DNA of 27,832 bases, from positions 1 through 27,832 of the forward strand of contig JAVBOR010000054.1 in NCBI GenBank assembly GCA_031550325.1, in the 5' to 3' direction. The translations under genes and the position numbers were made by a program. The DNA comes from JAVBTT01 sp031550325. Its GTDB lineage: Bacteria > Bacillota > Clostridia > Oscillospirales > UBA929. Shown in pieces: positions 15,698 through 22,833 of the stretch (the first letter of the stretch is position 1; each line of letters begins with the position of its first letter). The notes under the pieces were generated by a model that searched no databases, was not told the DNA's origin, and worked only from the letters and a program-made list of their open reading frames with translations.

Positions 15698-16732
15698 TCA
15701 GGCCTCGGACGACGCCACAGGTATTTCCTTGAAAAAACAGCTTTCGCTTCCCGTGTGGCAAGTCGGCCCTTCGGGGCAGCACAGCAGCAGGAGGGTGTCG
15801 TCGTCGCAGTCCGAATACACGCGCTCCACTGTCAGGCTGTGTCCCGAGGTCTCGCCCTTGACCCAAAGCTTCTCCCTGCTGCGGCTCCAGAACGTGGCCT
15901 TCTTCGTCTCCAGCGTCAGGCGCAGCGCCAACTCGTTCATATACCCCAGCATCAGCACCGCCTTCGTGTCGGCGTTTTGGATAATGGCGGGCAGCAGCTT
16001 GAGCTTGTCAAACAGCTTGCCATGTTCGGCCTCAAACAACGCCTCGTCAAGAGTCAGGCAGCCGTCGTACAGCGCCTTGCCGATGATACAGCCCTCAACC
16101 CCCAGCATACGAAGCGCGCGCACGTCGCGCACCGAAGAGACGCCTCCGCTGGCCACCAACTCGCAGTTCACGGCTTCCTTGACCGCTCTGAGCCGCTCAA
16201 GCGCGGGCCCTTTAAGCGCGCCGTCCGTGTCAATGTCTGTGTATATGATGGTTTTCACGCCCAGCGCGTCCATCTCTCTGGCCAGCGAAACGTCATCCCA
16301 TCCGCTGTCGGCCATCCATCCACGCGTCCTGACCTTTCCGCCGCGCGCGTCAATGCCGACGGCGACGCGCGCGCCATAGGCCTCCACGGCGGCGCGCACA
16401 AACGCGGGGTCCTCAACGGCGGCCGAGCCCAGCACAAACCGCCAAACGCCCGCCCCATCCGCCCACGCGAGATCCTCCATACAGCGCAGTCCGCCGCCGA
16501 GTTCCACGCGGGCCGGGCGGGCTGCCGCAACAATTTGGCACACGAGTTCAGCGTTTTTGCGCACGCCGTCACGAGCGCCGTCCAGATCGACAACGTGAAC
16601 AAAGCCGGCCTTTTGATAGCTCGCCGCGACGGCCAGCGCGTCCTCGGCCACCTTGTGCGCCGTGTCAAAGTCCCCCTGGAACAGGCGCACGCAGTGGCCG
16701 TCCTTGATGTCGATGGCAGGATAAATCGTCAT
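15698..16732 (-). CDS. hisA: HisA-HisI fusion: ProFAR isomerase / phosphoribosyl-AMP cyclohydrolase
   Basis: The protein has 344 residues and two histidine-pathway enzymes. Residues 1-~236 are HisA, a (beta-alpha)8 barrel with the catalytic Asp8 (YPAIDIKDG), Asp128 (VGIDARGGKVRTRGW) and YTDIDTDGALKG at 164-175. Residues ~240-340 are HisI, with MLGYMNELAL, FWSRSREKLWVKGETSG and the metal ligands of SDCDDD (307-312) plus Cys325 in TCHTG. The joint is in frame (LDEALFEAEHGKLFDK) with no stop or internal ribosome site I can see. In the common order hisF lies between hisA and hisI, so the fusion occupies the place of a missing hisF. The start ATG at 16732 overlaps the hisB stop (TGATG), and AAGGGG lies upstream. 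HisA acts two steps after HisI, so the two domains do not pass product directly. Confidence 0.95.
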   Translation of the reverse strand: MTIYPAIDIKDGHCVRLFQGDFDTAHKVAEDALAVAASYQKAGFVHVVDLDGARDGVRKNAELVCQIVAAARPARVELGGGLRCMEDLAWADGAGVWRFVLGSAAVEDPAFVRAAVEAYGARVAVGIDARGGKVRTRGWMADSGWDDVSLAREMDALGVKTIIYTDIDTDGALKGPALERLRAVKEAVNCELVASGGVSSVRDVRALRMLGVEGCIIGKALYDGCLTLDEALFEAEHGKLFDKLKLLPAIIQNADTKAVLMLGYMNELALRLTLETKKATFWSRSREKLWVKGETSGHSLTVERVYSDCDDDTLLLLCCPEGPTCHTGSESCFFKEIPVASSEA

Positions 16733-17307
16733 CACAGCACCCCTTTGGTCGAAAGGATCCCCGCGGCGCCCGGCGCGGCGGCGGCGCCCAGCGCCCGTCC
16801 GGCCGCTTTGAAAAGCGCTTCGGTCATATGATGGGCGTTGACGCCGCTGACGTTCATATGCAGCGTAACCGCGGCGTTTGAGGCAAACGCCCTGAAAAAC
16901 TCTCGCGTCAGGCAGCTGTCATACGCGCCGATCATCGCCTGCGGGAAAACCGTCTCAAACGCCAAAAACGCCCTGCCCCCGATGTCGACAGCCGCAAAGC
17001 CCAGCGCCTCATCCATCGGCACATAGGCGTTGCCAAACCGGCGAAGCCCTGACTTGTCGCCGCAGGCCTCAAAAAGCGCCTTGCCCAGCACAATGCCGGC
17101 GTCCTCAACAAGGTGATGCCCGTCGACCTCCAGGTCGCCCTTGGCCGTCAGGCTGAGCGCCCAGCCCGCGTGCAGCGCAAACGCCTCCAGCATGTGGTCA
17201 AAAAAGCCGATGCCCGTGGACACGGCAGTTTTCCCCCCCTGCAGATCGAGCGCGCACTGAATGTCGGTCTCCTTTGTCACGCGGGACAGCTCGGCTTTTC
17301 TGTTCAT
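16732..17307 (-). CDS. hisB: Imidazoleglycerol-phosphate dehydratase
   Basis: This 191-residue enzyme dehydrates imidazole-glycerol phosphate to imidazole-acetol phosphate. The manganese-binding motifs are intact: FFDHMLEAFALHAG, DGHHLVEDAGIVLG and VNAHHMTEALFKAAGRAL. It is the monofunctional form without the HisB phosphatase domain, so histidinol phosphatase must be encoded elsewhere. The ATG at 17307 overlaps the hisC stop (ATGA), and AAGGAG lies eight bases upstream within hisC. Confidence 0.96.
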   Translation of the reverse strand: MNRKAELSRVTKETDIQCALDLQGGKTAVSTGIGFFDHMLEAFALHAGWALSLTAKGDLEVDGHHLVEDAGIVLGKALFEACGDKSGLRRFGNAYVPMDEALGFAAVDIGGRAFLAFETVFPQAMIGAYDSCLTREFFRAFASNAAVTLHMNVSGVNAHHMTEALFKAAGRALGAAAAPGAAGILSTKGVL

Positions 17308-18338
17308 TGCGCCAGCTCCTTTATCGCCTCGCAAAAGGCGTCGTTTTGCCGCTCGTCCCCCGCGGTCACGCGAAGCGTATTCCCCATCAGACGCACCGAA
17401 ATCCCCCAGGACAGCAGGCTCCTGTGAAGCGCCTGCGCGTCCGGGCAGGCGATCAGCACAAAGTTGGTCACGGTCTCAAACACCTGATAGCCCTGCCGTC
17501 CCTCCAGCAGCGCAACGGCTCTCTCCCGCAACCCGCGCGTCGACGCCTTGATGCGCTCGGCGCAGTCCCTTAAGTACTCCGGCTCGGACAGCACCGCCTC
17601 GCCGACCGCCTGCGTCAGCTGCGAGACGTTAAACGGCGATTTGACTGACTTGAGCACGTCGATGAGCTGACTGCCCGCAACGGCAAACCCCAGTCTCGCC
17701 GCGGCCAGGCCAAACGCCTTTGAGCAGGTGCGCAGCACCATGAGGTGGTCAAACCGGTTAATTTCCCCCAGGGCGCTCTGATCCCAAAAGTCCATGTACG
17801 CCTCGTCGAGAATCACAAGGCAGCTCGTTTGACTGAGCAGGCGACGCGTCTCGGAAAGCGTCATGCCCCGGCCCGTTGGGTTACATGGGTTAGAGAGAAT
17901 CAGCGCGTCGGCGTTCCGCCCGGCGGCGATCAGCTCCTCCACGTCGGGCGCGCCGTCACGGCGCTCTGACGCCACGCACTGAAGCTCATAGATGGACGCG
18001 TAAAACCTGTACATCGAAAAATCCGGTTCGGCAATCGCCACGCGGCCGCCATGCGGAAGAAACGCCATGAGGCTGAGTCCGATCAGCTCGTCCGAGCCAC
18101 AGCCCGCGACGATGTTTTCGGGCTCTACGCCGTACAGGTTGGCTGCCAGCCTGCAGACTCCTGCTGCCAGCGGGTCGGGATAGCGGTTGAGCGCCACGGC
18201 GCGCAGCGCCTTGTCGATCTTTTCGGCCAGCTCGGGCGGCGGAGCCAAAAAGCTCTCGTTGGCGTCCAGCCTGACACAAGCGCCGGCGTCAACCGGGATA
18301 TAGGGCGTGAGCCCGCTCAGTTTAGAGGGCAGCTTCAT
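17304..18338 (-). CDS. hisC: Histidinol-phosphate aminotransferase
   Basis: This 344-residue PLP enzyme of fold type I converts imidazole-acetol phosphate to histidinol phosphate with glutamate. LDANESFLAPP at 24-34, NPCNPTG at 150-156, DEAYMDF at 178-184 and the Schiff-base lysine Lys207 in CSKAFGLAAARLG are all in place. It overlaps hisD upstream and hisB downstream by four-base ATGA junctions, which implies translational coupling. Length is near the family norm of ~350 residues. Confidence 0.96.
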   Translation of the reverse strand: MKLPSKLSGLTPYIPVDAGACVRLDANESFLAPPPELAEKIDKALRAVALNRYPDPLAAGVCRLAANLYGVEPENIVAGCGSDELIGLSLMAFLPHGGRVAIAEPDFSMYRFYASIYELQCVASERRDGAPDVEELIAAGRNADALILSNPCNPTGRGMTLSETRRLLSQTSCLVILDEAYMDFWDQSALGEINRFDHLMVLRTCSKAFGLAAARLGFAVAGSQLIDVLKSVKSPFNVSQLTQAVGEAVLSEPEYLRDCAERIKASTRGLRERAVALLEGRQGYQVFETVTNFVLIACPDAQALHRSLLSWGISVRLMGNTLRVTAGDERQNDAFCEAIKELAQ

Positions 18339-19612
18339 GGCGCAAACCTCACTTTCACGGCGTTGGCGTGCGCTGTAAGGCCCTCGGCCTCGGCCAGCCG
18401 GATCACATCCCCGGCCACGGCCTCGAGCGACGCGCGGTTATAGTCAATGACGCTCGTTTTCTTGAGAAAGCTGTCGACAGAAAGCGGTGAGAAAAACCGC
18501 GCCGTTCCAGAGGTGGGCAGCACATGGCTCGGCCCTGCCATATAGTCTCCGAGCGGCTCGGGCGCGTACGGCCCGATAAAAATCGCGCCGGCGTTGAGGA
18601 GCAGCGGCAGCATCTCGCCGGGCTCGCGCACCAGCAGTTCAAGGTGTTCGGGCGCGACGCGGTTGGCCACGCTCGCCGCCTCCTCCAGCGTGCCGCAAAG
18701 CACAGCGGCGCCGCAGTCCTCCAGCGCCCGCCGCGCGATCTCCCTGCGCTCAAGACCCTCCACCTGACGCTCAAGCTCTGCGCAAATCTCCAAAAGCAGC
18801 GCCTCGGACGTGCTGACCACCGTCACCCCGGCCAAAACGTCATGCTCGGCCTGACTGAGCAGATCGGCCGCCACCCAGGCGGCGTTGGCGGTCTCATCGG
18901 CCAAAACCAAAACTTCGGACGGACCGGCGATCATATCAATGTCGACAACGCCATACAACTGGCGTTTAGCCTCTGTGACGTAGGCGTTGCCCGGTCCGAC
19001 GACTTTGTCGGCCTTGGGAACGGGGCCCAGGCCGAGCGCCAGCGCGGCGATGGCCTGCGCGCCGCCCAGCGCGAACACGCGGTCCACCCCGACGATGTTT
19101 GCCGCTGCCAGCACCTCGGGCTTGAGGTTTTGGGTCGGCGGCGTGACCATGACGAGCGTTTTGACGCCGGCCACCTTGGCCGGCACCCCGTTCATCAGCA
19201 CCGACGATGGATAGGCAGCCGTCCCGCCCGGCACATACATGCCCACGCAGGTCAGCCCACGCACCAATTGGCCCACGCGCCCGCCGTCCGGGCTGTCCCA
19301 CATATCTCCGCGCGGCAGCAGCCGCTTCTGATAGTCCTCAATATTGCGCGCCGCCCGGCGCATCGCCGCCAGCAGCTCGGGGTCGCACCGCGCCTCGGCA
19401 TCGAAGCGCTCCTCCTGTCCGATCTCCCTCGGCGGCGCTGCGTCAAAACGTTGCGAAAACGCGCGGCAGGCGTCCCAGCCGCCCCGCGCAGCCTCTTCCA
19501 ACAGCGCTTCCACGGTTCGGCGCACGTCGCGCGCCGAACGCGCAAGTCGTCTGTCCACCTCGGCAAACCGTGCCGATTCTTCGGGCGTTCCCACCCTAAC
19601 CACCGTCAGCAT
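18335..19612 (-). CDS. hisD: Histidinol dehydrogenase
   Basis: This 425-residue zinc enzyme carries out the last two oxidations from histidinol to histidine with NAD. GMYVPGGTAAYPSSVLMN, GGAQAIAALALG, VGPGNAYVTEAKRQL and DIDMIAGPSEVLVLADE form the core. Zinc and catalytic residues are in LLSQAEHDVLA, APEHLELL, PLGDYMAGPSHVLPTSG and the C-terminal GLTAHANAVKVR. The start overlaps the end of hisG by seven bases. All key residues are present. Confidence 0.97.
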   Translation of the reverse strand: MLTVVRVGTPEESARFAEVDRRLARSARDVRRTVEALLEEAARGGWDACRAFSQRFDAAPPREIGQEERFDAEARCDPELLAAMRRAARNIEDYQKRLLPRGDMWDSPDGGRVGQLVRGLTCVGMYVPGGTAAYPSSVLMNGVPAKVAGVKTLVMVTPPTQNLKPEVLAAANIVGVDRVFALGGAQAIAALALGLGPVPKADKVVGPGNAYVTEAKRQLYGVVDIDMIAGPSEVLVLADETANAAWVAADLLSQAEHDVLAGVTVVSTSEALLLEICAELERQVEGLERREIARRALEDCGAAVLCGTLEEAASVANRVAPEHLELLVREPGEMLPLLLNAGAIFIGPYAPEPLGDYMAGPSHVLPTSGTARFFSPLSVDSFLKKTSVIDYNRASLEAVAGDVIRLAEAEGLTAHANAVKVRFAP

Positions 19613-20247
19613 TGGCTTCCCCTCTCACAAAGACTGATAAACTCGTTCATTTCCTCGCGCCTTGTCTTCATCGCGCCGATGTTGGCAATCAGCCGCGCCG
19701 AGATCGGCGCAATGTCTTCAATGACCTCCAGCCCGTTTTCGCGCAGCGTCGCGCCGGTCTCGACAATGTCGACTATGGCATCGGCCAGGCCCAGCAGGGG
19801 CGCGAGCTCAACCGAGCCCTCGAGCTTGATGATCTCGACATCCATCTGCCTCTTTTGAAAGAACTGCCGCGCCACATGGGGATACTTGGACGCCACGCGG
19901 CGGTGATGCTGGGCCTCAAAGCTCTCCTTGCTCATCCGGGCGGCCAGCGCGAAGCGGCACACGCCGAAGCCAAGGTCAAACAACTCGTAAAAACTGCCCT
20001 CGCGCTCTAAAATCGTGTCCTTGCCCAAAATGCCCAACTCGCACACGCCGTGTTCGACATAGGTGATGACGTCGGGCGCCTTGGCCAGAACGGCCTCCCA
20101 CGGGCCAAACGGTAAAATAAGCCGGCGTCCGGGGTTTTGCAGCGCCGACACATCCACGCCCTGCCCTGAAAAGAGCTTGGTCATGTGCTTTTCCAGCCGG
20201 CCCTTGGTCAGCGCCACGCGCAGCGGGGCCCCGTTCGACCGCGTCAT
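19606..20247 (-). CDS. hisG: ATP phosphoribosyltransferase catalytic subunit, short form
   Basis: The 213-residue HisG-S catalyses the first, committed step of histidine synthesis, joining ATP and PRPP. LRVALTKGRLEK opens the domain; VCELGILGKDTILE and the PRPP-binding region ADAIVDIVETGATLRENGLEVIEDI are clear. The C-terminal feedback domain of long HisG is absent, so the enzyme needs HisZ, whose gene overlaps it by four bases (ATGA at 20247-20244). An in-frame upstream extension lies inside hisZ and is not HisG-like. Confidence 0.96.
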   Translation of the reverse strand: MTRSNGAPLRVALTKGRLEKHMTKLFSGQGVDVSALQNPGRRLILPFGPWEAVLAKAPDVITYVEHGVCELGILGKDTILEREGSFYELFDLGFGVCRFALAARMSKESFEAQHHRRVASKYPHVARQFFQKRQMDVEIIKLEGSVELAPLLGLADAIVDIVETGATLRENGLEVIEDIAPISARLIANIGAMKTRREEMNEFISLCERGSQC

Positions 20248-21209
20248 GACGCGGCTCCTTCGCGCCCGAGAATGGCGTCTAAATCCAGCGCAAACCCCAC
20301 GGCAGGCGCATCCTGCCCAAAGCACGACATGAGCTTGTCATACCGTCCGCCGGTCAACACGGCGTCGGCCGCGCCCGGCGCGTACCCGCGAAAGAGCACC
20401 CCCGTGTAGTAGTCAATCGAGCCGACAAGGCCAAAGTCAATGGCCACGCGGTACCCGCGCTGCGCCAGCGACTCCGACAGCACATGCAGCTCACTGAGCG
20501 CCGGCGAAGCAGCACCAAGCAGCGCCTCGGCCTCCGAAAGGGTCTCCGGCCCGCCATACAGCGCCAGTAGCTTTGTCAGCGCGCGCGCGTCCGCCGGGGG
20601 GCAAAGCGCTTCCAGCGCGTCGCCGAGCGCGGCGAAGCGCCTGCGTTCAATGAGCAGCCGCAGCTCAACCGCCAAGGGACGCGGCAGCGCAAGGCGCGCG
20701 CAGAACTCTCCGAAAAGCCCCGCGTGTCCAAGCTCGACGCGGCTGTCCATAACCCCGGCCGTCTCCAGTGCCGAAAACGCCAGCGCAATCATTTCGGCGT
20801 CGGCGTCGACGCCCGCGGTGCCGATCCACTCCACGCCGGCCTGCAGCGTCTGCGAGCAGCGCCCGGTGTGGGCGTCGTCTGCGCGAAACACGGGCTGGAG
20901 ATAAAAAAGGCGCAGCGGCCTCTGTGTCAAGCGCGTCGCAGCCACGCGGGCGACCGGCGTCGTCGAGTCGGGACGGCAGACAATGAGGCTTCCTCCGCGG
21001 TCGACGAGCTTGACCATAGCCTCCTGCGGCAGTGGAAACCCAGTCTGGACAAACAGGTCATAAAACTCAAACAGCGGCGTTTGGATCTCCCCAAACCCCG
21101 CCCTGAGAAAAAGCTGCCCCAACGCGTCCAATAAGCCGCGCCTGTCGGCGCAGTCCTGAAACAAGATATCGCGCGCGCCGTCCGGCGTGGTACTCCATCG
21201 CAGCTGCAT
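20244..21209 (-). CDS. hisZ: HisZ, ATP phosphoribosyltransferase regulatory subunit
   Basis: The protein has 321 residues and is a class II histidyl-tRNA-synthetase-like paralogue without aminoacylation function. It complexes with short HisG and confers histidine feedback. Class II motifs are visible: FGEIQTPLFEFYDLF, LIVCRPDSTTPVARVAATRL, LRLFYLQPVFR, and VAIDFGLVGSIDYYTGVLFRGYAPG with a degenerate motif 3 (GGRYDKLMSCFGQDAPAVGFALDLD). The start at 21209 was chosen from family similarity and a GGAGGG about ten bases upstream. The much longer frame runs back through the promoter into a repeat and is not coding. First gene of the his operon. Confidence 0.94.
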   Translation of the reverse strand: MQLRWSTTPDGARDILFQDCADRRGLLDALGQLFLRAGFGEIQTPLFEFYDLFVQTGFPLPQEAMVKLVDRGGSLIVCRPDSTTPVARVAATRLTQRPLRLFYLQPVFRADDAHTGRCSQTLQAGVEWIGTAGVDADAEMIALAFSALETAGVMDSRVELGHAGLFGEFCARLALPRPLAVELRLLIERRRFAALGDALEALCPPADARALTKLLALYGGPETLSEAEALLGAASPALSELHVLSESLAQRGYRVAIDFGLVGSIDYYTGVLFRGYAPGAADAVLTGGRYDKLMSCFGQDAPAVGFALDLDAILGREGAAS

Positions 21210-21263
21210 CCTTTGCCATCCCTCCAAGCGCACCCAAACGGCGTGTCGCTTTATTGTGATAAC

Positions 21264-21292
21264 ATGATAACATGATAAAACTTTTTTGTCAA
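21264..21292 (-). promoter_or_regulatory. his operon promoter with tandem operator-like repeats
   Basis: A perfect -35 TTGACA (21292-21287) and a -10 TATCAT (21269-21264) are 17 bases apart on the minus strand. The octamer TTATCATG occurs twice in tandem over the spacer and -10 and a third partial copy, TTATCAC, follows near the start site. The leader is only about 45 bases, too short for a T-box, so control is probably by a repressor at the octamers (inference). Confidence 0.9.
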
Positions 21293-21326
21293 GCGCTAAT
21301 CTGGCCGTCAAAAAATGCCGTCGCGC

Positions 21327-21533
21327 CCTCGTCCTTGATCGGTTTTGCGTCGAGCCTGACGCCGCAGCCGGCAGGTTCTTGCTGGACTGAATCCAGGAAA
21401 AATAGGAACCACAACGGTTTCGGGAATTCATTTCTCGAAACCGTTTCCCTGCAAACCGCCTCAGCGGTTTGATCCAGCCCTCGTTTTGTCAAAGAACCAA
21501 AGGTTCTTTGACAGCCTGAGAACCAGAGGTTCT
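21327..21533 (+). repeat. Mosaic hairpin repeat, copy B (most complete)
   Basis: It carries the shared leader, then module 1 (GACGCCGCAGCCGGCAGG). Module 2 is AACGGTTTCG/CGAAACCGTT (21413-21445). Module 3 is CAAACCGC/GCGGTTTG with loop CTCA (21452-21471). Module 4 is TGTCAAAGAACC/GGTTCTTTGACA with loop AAA (21487-21513). Then come the connector CAGCCTGAG and a short AGAACC/GGTTCT hairpin (21519-21533). It lies between the his promoter and the folC stop, thirteen bases from the latter. Confidence 0.88.
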
Positions 21534-21545
21534 TTGAAGGATACG

Positions 21546-22829
21546 TCAGGCGTATGCCTGCAAAAGAAGCTTGGCATGACCGATCATATACAGCGAGCCG
21601 CAGGCAAGCACAACGTCGTCCCCGCCCGCCTGCGCCATGGCGTGGCGCACGCCGTCCTCGAGGCTTTCGAACGCGACGGCTCCAGGGCATTCGGCCAGCG
21701 CCGCGTCCCTCACGGCGTCCGCGCCGAGCGCGCGCGGCGTATCGGCCTGCACGGCGACAAACACGTCGCTTCTGCGCGCAACCATCGGCACACAGGTTTG
21801 AATGTCCTTGTCGGCGCTCATGGCCATGACGGTGATCAGTCGCCTGCCCGAAAGCAGGCTGTCGATGGAAGCGCATAAGACGGCCATCGCGTCGGGGTTG
21901 TGCGCGCCGTCTACCAAACACAACGGCTCTTGCCGCACGACCTCCAGACGGCCGTTCCAGCGCGCCTCGGCAAGGCCGCTTCGCAGCGCCTCGTCGTCGA
22001 CAGCAACGCCCTTCATGCGCAACGCTCCGACAATCTCGCACACGGTCAGCGCGTTTTGAATCTGATGCGCCCCGGGAAGTCCGATGGAAAGCTGCATCCC
22101 GCGGTAGGAAAATCGCGCGCCGTCCAGCCCGGCGTCATGAAACTCGAGCGAGGTTTCATCGGGAATGCGCAGAACGCAGCCGAGCTCGGCGCAGGTCTCG
22201 CGAATGACGCGCAGCGCGTTTTCGGCCTGCCCAGCGCAGGTCACGGCCACGCAGCCCGACTTAATGATCCCGCACTTTTCAAAGGCCACGGTGGCCACAT
22301 CATAGCCCAACACCTTGGCGTGATCAATGGAAATAGGCGTGACGGCGGCCACCAGCGGCGGCGGGATGACGTTGGTGGCGTCGAACCGGCCGCCCAAACC
22401 GACCTCCAGCACAACAAAGTCGCAGTTCTGCTCGGCAAAGTACACAAAGGCCATGGACGTAATGATCTCAAACTCTGTGGGCTGCAGCCCGCCCGCGGCG
22501 ACAAGCTCATCGATGACCGTTTTGACGCGCAGGGTGAGCGCCGCCAGCTCCTCCTCCGAGATGTGCCGCCTGTCGATTTGAATGCGCTCGCGGAACTCCT
22601 CCACAAAGGGCGACACATAAAGGCCGGTCCGGTACCCCGCGCTCTGAAGCACCTGCGCGGTCATCGCGCAGGTGCTTCCCTTGCCGTTTGTCCCGGCCAC
22701 ATGAACAATTCTAAGCCGCCGCTCGGGGTTTCCCATCGCGGCCAGCAACCCCTCAATGCGTTTCAGCCCGGGCTTCGAGCCAAACTTTTCTGTCGCGTGA
22801 ATATATTCAAGCGCCTGTCGATAGGTCAT
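21546..22829 (-). CDS. folC: Folylpolyglutamate synthase / dihydrofolate synthase
   Basis: This 427-residue Mur-ligase-family enzyme adds glutamate to folates, or to dihydropteroate. The ATP loop is HVAGTNGKGST (43-53). GLYVSPFVEEFRERIQID, FEIITSMAFVYFAEQNCDFVVLEVGLGGRFDATN and SIDHAKVLG are classic FolC motifs, and the C-terminal domain has VDGAHNPDAM. The ATG at 22829 lies four bases after the valS stop, a pairing common in Firmicutes and consistent with a valS-folC operon. Only a weak GGTG precedes it, so translation is probably coupled to valS. Confidence 0.96.
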   Translation of the reverse strand: MTYRQALEYIHATEKFGSKPGLKRIEGLLAAMGNPERRLRIVHVAGTNGKGSTCAMTAQVLQSAGYRTGLYVSPFVEEFRERIQIDRRHISEEELAALTLRVKTVIDELVAAGGLQPTEFEIITSMAFVYFAEQNCDFVVLEVGLGGRFDATNVIPPPLVAAVTPISIDHAKVLGYDVATVAFEKCGIIKSGCVAVTCAGQAENALRVIRETCAELGCVLRIPDETSLEFHDAGLDGARFSYRGMQLSIGLPGAHQIQNALTVCEIVGALRMKGVAVDDEALRSGLAEARWNGRLEVVRQEPLCLVDGAHNPDAMAVLCASIDSLLSGRRLITVMAMSADKDIQTCVPMVARRSDVFVAVQADTPRALGADAVRDAALAECPGAVAFESLEDGVRHAMAQAGGDDVVLACGSLYMIGHAKLLLQAYA

Positions 22830-22833
22830 AAAT

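Noticed and set aside
15698..16732. hisA and hisI as two genes separated by a frameshift
   Set aside because: A single uninterrupted frame covers both domains, and there is no internal stop or ribosome site at the joint.
21210..21431. Long N-terminal extension of hisZ
   Set aside because: It would run through the his promoter and into repeat copy B; HisZ similarity begins at 21209.
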